Source: an uncultured Spirochaetaceae bacterium
GTDB taxonomy: Bacteria > Spirochaetota > Spirochaetia > Sphaerochaetales > Sphaerochaetaceae
Direction of reading: 5' to 3'
DNA length: 35,419 bases
Assembly (NCBI GenBank): GCA_900315435.1
Contig: OMYY01000028.1
Coordinates: forward strand, 1 to 35,419
In this document: piece by piece, positions 31,588-35,419 of the stretch
How positions within the stretch are numbered: position 1 is the first letter of the stretch
Layout: every line of letters starts with the position of its first letter
The notes under the pieces: model-generated
The model's database searches: none
Told to the model about the DNA's origin: nothing
The model's input: only the letters and a program-made list of their open reading frames with translations
Made by a program: the position numbers and the translations under genes

Positions 31588-32712
31588 ATGGCATGGGTAT
31601 TGCGATCGGTGCATGTCTATGCACCCGAGGATAAGGGAATCCAGGATATCCTGGTGGTGGGGGAACGGATCGTCGCCATGGGAAAGAAGCTCGAGGTGGT
31701 CCTTCCCGGGCTTGAGACCATCGACATGCAGGGAGCGGCCGCGATTCCCGGCCTGATCGACCAGCATGTCCATATCATCGGTGGCGGAGGAGAGGACGGC
31801 TGCGCCAGCCGTGTCCCGCCCTTGGAGTTCAGCGACTGCGCCAGGGCTGGTGTCACCAACCTGGTCGGTACCCTTGGCACGGACAGCCACACACGCACGG
31901 TCAGGGACTTGCTGGCGAAGACGATGAGTCTAGCCCACGACGGAGTGACCGCCCATTGTCTGACCGGAGCCTACGAGTTCCCCTCGCCGACCCTGACGGG
32001 GAACGTTGCGGACGACCTGGTCTTCTGTGGGCCGATCATCGGCTGCAAGCTCGCCATCAGCGACCACCGCTGTTCCTGCCCGACGACAGAGGAAATCATC
32101 CGGCTTGCCAGCCAGGTCAGGCTTGGTGGTCTCATCGGCGGCAAGGTAGGGGAGCTGCACATCCATGTGGGAGCCGACGAGCGCGGTATCGAGCAGCTCT
32201 TCGAGATCCAGCAGAGGACGATCCTGCCGGTGACCCAGTTCCGCCCGACCCACATGGGGCGGCATCTCGAGCAAGGGAGGAAATGGTGCGAGATGGGTGG
32301 TTACACCGATATCACCAGCGGGGAGAAGAGCGCCGACGCGATTGTCACCTTGCTCTCCCGTCTGGATCCCTCCCGATGGGGTCTTGTCACCATGAGCAGC
32401 GACAGCAACGGCTCGTTCCCCAAGTGGAACGACAGGCGCGAGATCATCGGTATGGACCGTGGCCGCATGACCAGCCTGCTGGAGACGATGCGCGGCGCGG
32501 TGGAAAAAGGCCTTTCCTTCGAGACGGCGATCAGCCTTTCGACCAGCCATGTGGCGGACGCCCTGAAGTTCAAGGACTATGGACGCATCCAGCCTGGCTG
32601 CATGGCCGACCTGACTTTCCTGAAGGATTGGAAGGCATACTCGGTCATGGCCAAGGGGCGGTGGCTGATGCAAAAAGGTAACTTGGTGAAGAAAGGGATG
32701 TTTGGAGATTAG
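31588..32712 (+). CDS. iadA: Isoaspartyl dipeptidase (M38 amidohydrolase)
   Basis: IadA hydrolyses beta-aspartyl dipeptides that arise from protein damage. A 374-residue protein with the metal motif QHVHIIGGGGEDG, the Lys expected to be carbamylated in GCKLAISDHRCS, further His ligands in LHIHVGAD and PTHMGRH, and the late Asp in TMSSDSNGSF. The order matches E. coli IadA closely. GAGGTG is 4 bp before the ATG, 8 bp after mltG. Confidence 0.88.
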   Translation: MAWVLRSVHVYAPEDKGIQDILVVGERIVAMGKKLEVVLPGLETIDMQGAAAIPGLIDQHVHIIGGGGEDGCASRVPPLEFSDCARAGVTNLVGTLGTDSHTRTVRDLLAKTMSLAHDGVTAHCLTGAYEFPSPTLTGNVADDLVFCGPIIGCKLAISDHRCSCPTTEEIIRLASQVRLGGLIGGKVGELHIHVGADERGIEQLFEIQQRTILPVTQFRPTHMGRHLEQGRKWCEMGGYTDITSGEKSADAIVTLLSRLDPSRWGLVTMSSDSNGSFPKWNDRREIIGMDRGRMTSLLETMRGAVEKGLSFETAISLSTSHVADALKFKDYGRIQPGCMADLTFLKDWKAYSVMAKGRWLMQKGNLVKKGMFGD

Positions 32713-32714
32713 AG

Positions 32715-32744
32715 TTGCCTTGTTTCTGAAGAATACCGTATAGT
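32715..32744 (+). promoter_or_regulatory. Promoter with flanking inverted repeat
   Basis: TTGCCT (32715-32720), 18-bp spacer, TATAGT (32739-32744). GTTGCC (32714-32719) and GGCAAC (32745-32750) form an inverted repeat that brackets the spacer and -10, a possible operator. The transcript would start near 32751 with GGAGG in its leader. Confidence 0.5.
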
Positions 32745-32769
32745 GGCAACCAAGAAGCGGAGGTCCGCA

Positions 32770-33234
32770 ATGACTAAAGAACAAATTCGCAATTTGGTAG
32801 GCGTGGTCGTCGTGTCGGCGGTCGTCGTCGTTGGCGCGTTCTTCTTCGGGAGCCGTTCCCAGAAGAAACAGGCTGTCGAGTCGGCGGTGCAGAACGTGGC
32901 GCAGGCAGTCCAGGAAGCCAAGGTGGTTCCTGCACCTGTGGCGCCTGCCGCTATCGAACAACCGGCGCCGGTGGTCACTACCCGCGAGGTACAGGTCGCA
33001 GGGGCGAGCGTCCGGCTTGCCTTCTCCGAGGCCAGGGGTACGGTCACCTATTCCGGGATCGACACCCAGACAGTGGACCGGTTCTTCGCCAGGGAGGTCG
33101 GGGAAATCGACGGCCTGCACTACGCGATGGAGGGTCCGGACAAGGTTCAGGTGTCCTACAACGGCTTTTCCGTGCTGGACGACCAGATTGTCGCGGACTG
33201 GCTCATCGAGGATGCCCGGAATCTGGCAAAATAA
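32770..33234 (+). CDS. Single-pass membrane-anchored protein, unknown
   Basis: A 154-residue protein: short cytosolic end, membrane helix at about 7-27 (LVGVVVVSAVVVVGAFFFG), an Ala/Val/Pro-rich linker, and an 80-residue outer domain (about 75-154) with alternating strands (VRLAFSEARGTVTYSG, VQVSYNGFSV). No family is recognised; the compact domain is in the size range of small periplasmic folds. The ATG at 32770 has GGAGG 6 bp upstream; a GTG at 32743 overlaps the -10 and is excluded. Confidence 0.65.
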   Translation: MTKEQIRNLVGVVVVSAVVVVGAFFFGSRSQKKQAVESAVQNVAQAVQEAKVVPAPVAPAAIEQPAPVVTTREVQVAGASVRLAFSEARGTVTYSGIDTQTVDRFFAREVGEIDGLHYAMEGPDKVQVSYNGFSVLDDQIVADWLIEDARNLAK

Positions 33235-33259
33235 GTGTCGTTCGACACAAACCCATGAG

Positions 33260-33287
33260 GAAAGCCGCTTCGCGAGAGGCGGCTTTC
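33260..33287 (+). terminator. Bidirectional hairpin terminator
   Basis: GAAAGCCGC and GCGGCTTTC form a perfect 9-bp stem (10-nt loop) between two convergent genes, with short T-rich ends on both strands. A second small palindrome, GTGTCG-TT-CGACAC (33235-33248), directly follows the upstream stop. Confidence 0.65.
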
Positions 33288-33312
33288 ATGCATCTCGTCC
33301 ACTTCATGGCTC

Positions 33313-35055
33313 TCAGACATGATACTTCGCTTGATATGCCTGGTATTCCCGCATGAAATCCGTGTCGGTCGTGCGGTATGCGCGGAGGTTCTCATGGATG
33401 TTCATGTTGTGGCGGAAGGTATCGATGACACAGCCGGAGATGTTGGAGCAGTGGTCGGATACACGTTCCAGATTGGTCAGCAGGTCTGACCAGATAAACC
33501 CCGCGTCAACCGTACATTCGCCTTTCTGCAGGCGCAGGATATGGCGGGTACGCAATGTTTCCTTCAGGGAGTCGATGACCTGTTCAAGCGGCTCGGTTTC
33601 GCGTGCAGCCTGGTAGTCCGTATCCGCGAAGGCCTGGTAGGAAATGGCAAGGATTTCCCTCACAGCCGCGCAGAGCGTTCGGAATTCTCCAGCAGCCTGC
33701 CCGGAGAAGGTGATTTTCTTGTCGACAAGCTCTTGTGCGGATGCAAGGATATTCACGGCATGGTCTGCGATGCGTTCATAATCGCCGATGATTTTCATGT
33801 ATTCGGTCGCCTGTGCGCTTTCTTCGTTCCCGAGCTGTGTGGAGGTCACCTTGACCAGATAGGTGCCGAGAATGTCCTCCAGGTGGTCTGTTTCGTCTTC
33901 TTTTTCCCTGATTGTCCCTGCGGTGGCCGTATCGTAAGCGAGCACGCAATCGATACTGGCTTGCAAGGCGGAAATGGCGGTGACGGCCATTCGGTCCAGT
34001 ACCTTGCGGCTTTGCTTGAGGGCCAGAGCAGGGCTCTTGAGAAGCCGTTCGTCCAAGAGCGCTGTATGTTCGGGGACTTTCGCATCGGGAATCAGCTTGC
34101 AGACAAGCTTTTCCAGGGAATCCCCGAGGGGGAACAACAGAATCGTACAGAGCACGTTGAAAACCGAGTGGACGACGGCAATGCCCATCAAGCTGGCTGG
34201 TTGTGCCAGCATGGCAGGAGAAAAGGCTGCCTTGATGATGCAGAAGACGGCAAGCCAGACGGTGGTGCCGATGATGTTGAAACAGAGATGGACCAGAGCC
34301 GCACGCTTCGCATTCTTCGTTGTCCCGAATGAAGAGAGGATTGCCGTGATACAGGTACCGATATTCTGGCCCATGATGATTGGTACCGCAGCACCATAGG
34401 TGACGGCACCCGTTGACGCGAGAACTTGCAGGATTCCGACAGAGGCGGAGCTTGACTGGATGATGGCGGTAAGAACGGCTCCTGTCAGTACGCCTAGAAC
34501 CGGGTTCGCGAAGGCAATGAACAGCCGGCCGAATGCTGGAACAGCCCTTAAGCCGGCAACCGAAGCGGCCATCGTCTCCATGCCGAACATCAGTGTGGCA
34601 AAGCCAAGCAGGATCATTCCCGTGTCCTTGCGCTTGCTGTTTTTTGCCGTCATGAAGAAGATGATGCCGACCAAAGCGAGGATAGGGGTGAATGCGGAGG
34701 GTTTCAGAAGGCTGACAAAAAAGGTATGGCTGTCGATGCCTGCCAGGCTCAGGATCCAGGCGGTGACGGTCGTGCCGATGTTGGCACCCATGATGACGTT
34801 GACCGCCTGCCGAAGGGTCATGAGTCCGGAGTTGACAAAGCCGACAACCATGACGGTCGTTGCAGAGGAACTTTGTATGATTGCAGTCACGCCAATGCCG
34901 GTAAGGAGGCCTGCGAACTTATTCGTGGTGAGCCGGCCTAGCAGCTGCTTCAAACCGTTTCCGGCGCGGCGTTCCAATGCCTGACCCATCAGCGCCATGC
35001 CAAACAGGAACAGGCTTAATCCTCCAACCAGATTCAATACATCAAAGAAATTCAA
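33313..35055 (-). CDS. Na+/phosphate cotransporter with PhoU domain (NptA/YjbB type)
   Basis: A 580-residue inner-membrane protein. The two inverted halves of the Na/Pi family each contain a QSSSA motif: QSSSATTVMVVGF and QSSSASVGILQVL. The C-terminal 200 residues form a PhoU-like helical bundle (EKEDETDHLEDILGTYL, GDYERIADHAVNI, LERVSDHCSNI), which normally regulates phosphate uptake. The frame opens further upstream, but a TTG at 35055 with GGAG 7 bp before it and the start NFFDVLNLVGGLSLFLFGMA matches the family N-terminus. No ATG in frame lies near it. Confidence 0.88.
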   Translation of the reverse strand: MNFFDVLNLVGGLSLFLFGMALMGQALERRAGNGLKQLLGRLTTNKFAGLLTGIGVTAIIQSSSATTVMVVGFVNSGLMTLRQAVNVIMGANIGTTVTAWILSLAGIDSHTFFVSLLKPSAFTPILALVGIIFFMTAKNSKRKDTGMILLGFATLMFGMETMAASVAGLRAVPAFGRLFIAFANPVLGVLTGAVLTAIIQSSSASVGILQVLASTGAVTYGAAVPIIMGQNIGTCITAILSSFGTTKNAKRAALVHLCFNIIGTTVWLAVFCIIKAAFSPAMLAQPASLMGIAVVHSVFNVLCTILLFPLGDSLEKLVCKLIPDAKVPEHTALLDERLLKSPALALKQSRKVLDRMAVTAISALQASIDCVLAYDTATAGTIREKEDETDHLEDILGTYLVKVTSTQLGNEESAQATEYMKIIGDYERIADHAVNILASAQELVDKKITFSGQAAGEFRTLCAAVREILAISYQAFADTDYQAARETEPLEQVIDSLKETLRTRHILRLQKGECTVDAGFIWSDLLTNLERVSDHCSNISGCVIDTFRHNMNIHENLRAYRTTDTDFMREYQAYQAKYHV

Positions 35056-35419
35056 ACGTGTTCTCCAGTGCGCATGCGCGCCGGTCGGACATCCCGGATT
35101 GCCAGTATGTCTTGTAGCAAGTTTTTGATTCCTTGCCAATAAAACCATCATAACTATGCATGGATGCCCGCACTTGTTCAAGCAATTGAGTAAGTAGATT
35201 GCAATCAAATATGTGCTTGTGTTCACATGAAAACCCGCTTTTGGCGCGGATACCCTTATGCGAAGAAAGACTTGGCTGTGGTTGAGATGGAAATACAGAA
35301 AAGGATGCATCGTTTTTCGGTGTTAGGGACGGGATGAAAACGCCAACCGAGGACGACACGACAAGCCAAATCCGAGCCGAAACCAATAGCCAAAGGCAAC
35401 CTAGAGAATAAAGAAGGTC
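35056..35419. other. Intergenic region, no gene seen
   Basis: 364 bp without a recognisable gene. It holds a possible minus-strand promoter for the Na/Pi gene (35111-35139) and a lower-G+C stretch around 35140-35220. Nothing else can be supported. Confidence 0.5.
35111..35139 (-). promoter_or_regulatory. Possible promoter of the Na/Pi cotransporter
   Basis: On the minus strand: TTGGCA (35139-35134), 17-bp spacer, TACAAG (35116-35111), about 55 nt before the TTG start. Confidence 0.4.

Noticed and set aside
31930..33120. 396-codon minus-strand open frame
   Set aside because: Antisense across iadA and the start of the membrane-anchored gene; no motif.

Overview
The window reads like a chromosome segment of a diderm, anaerobe-type bacterium, most likely a spirochaete of the Sphaerochaeta/Treponema kind. 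This is an inference from the gene set: an outer-membrane beta-barrel fused to a metalloprotease domain, a DbpA-domain RNA-binding protein, a DksA-like zinc-finger protein, a DUF362 ferredoxin protein, and a cobamide salvage and remodelling operon without corrin-ring genes. No rRNA or tRNA gene is present to settle it.

Left part (1 to about 5.9 kb): an accessory island visibly poorer in G+C than the rest (sample lines: 23/60 at 2281-2340 and 31/60 at 5221-5280, against 42/60 at 14581-14640). It starts with about 23-bp tandem repeats typical of an IS21-family end, apparently inserted in an AAA/DUF4143 ATPase gene. Decayed pieces follow: two DUF4143 C-termini in tandem and the tail of a minus-strand gene. 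Then come an intact Fic-domain protein with a winged-helix tail and an intact nuclease-helicase (PD-(D/E)XK-like plus DUF2075). The island ends with remnants of a DUF1016/YhcG nuclease and of the start of a DUF4145/HsdR-like gene. It looks like a defence and toxin graveyard with two survivors.

Core part (5.9 to 35.4 kb): dense, conserved genes in short operons. These are a duplicated DUF1538 membrane protein with a tandem PII-like protein; a CMD-family protein with an ABC exporter; a ThyX-like conserved protein divergent from an Rsm22-like methyltransferase and a TSUP permease; a DUF2188 basic-tail protein; mnmA and nagB; the outer-membrane protease-barrel protein; trmJ and the DUF362 protein; an AI-2E-family permease with a MutY-like glycosylase; a DMT permease divergent from cobT-cbiR-cobU-cobS-thrH-small membrane protein; a DksA-like protein; a metallo-beta-lactamase-fold hydrolase with the DbpA-domain protein; a coiled-coil protein with mltG, iadA and a membrane-anchored protein; and a Na/Pi cotransporter with a PhoU domain.

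How the genes work together: the cob cluster can strip the lower ligand from scavenged cobamides (CbiR), reactivate the cobinamide side (CobU), activate a new base (CobT) and join them (CobS). The ThrH-like HAD phosphatase is a candidate for the missing final phosphatase. The DUF1538/PII pair looks like a transporter with its own signal-sensing regulator.

The most unexpected signal is promoter architecture. At nine genes that head transcription units, a -10-like hexamer ends only 6 or 7 nt before the start codon and no Shine-Dalgarno is present. Most downstream operon genes carry a good Shine-Dalgarno. This predicts widespread leaderless transcription with -35 elements often of the form TTGCCT or TTGACG.
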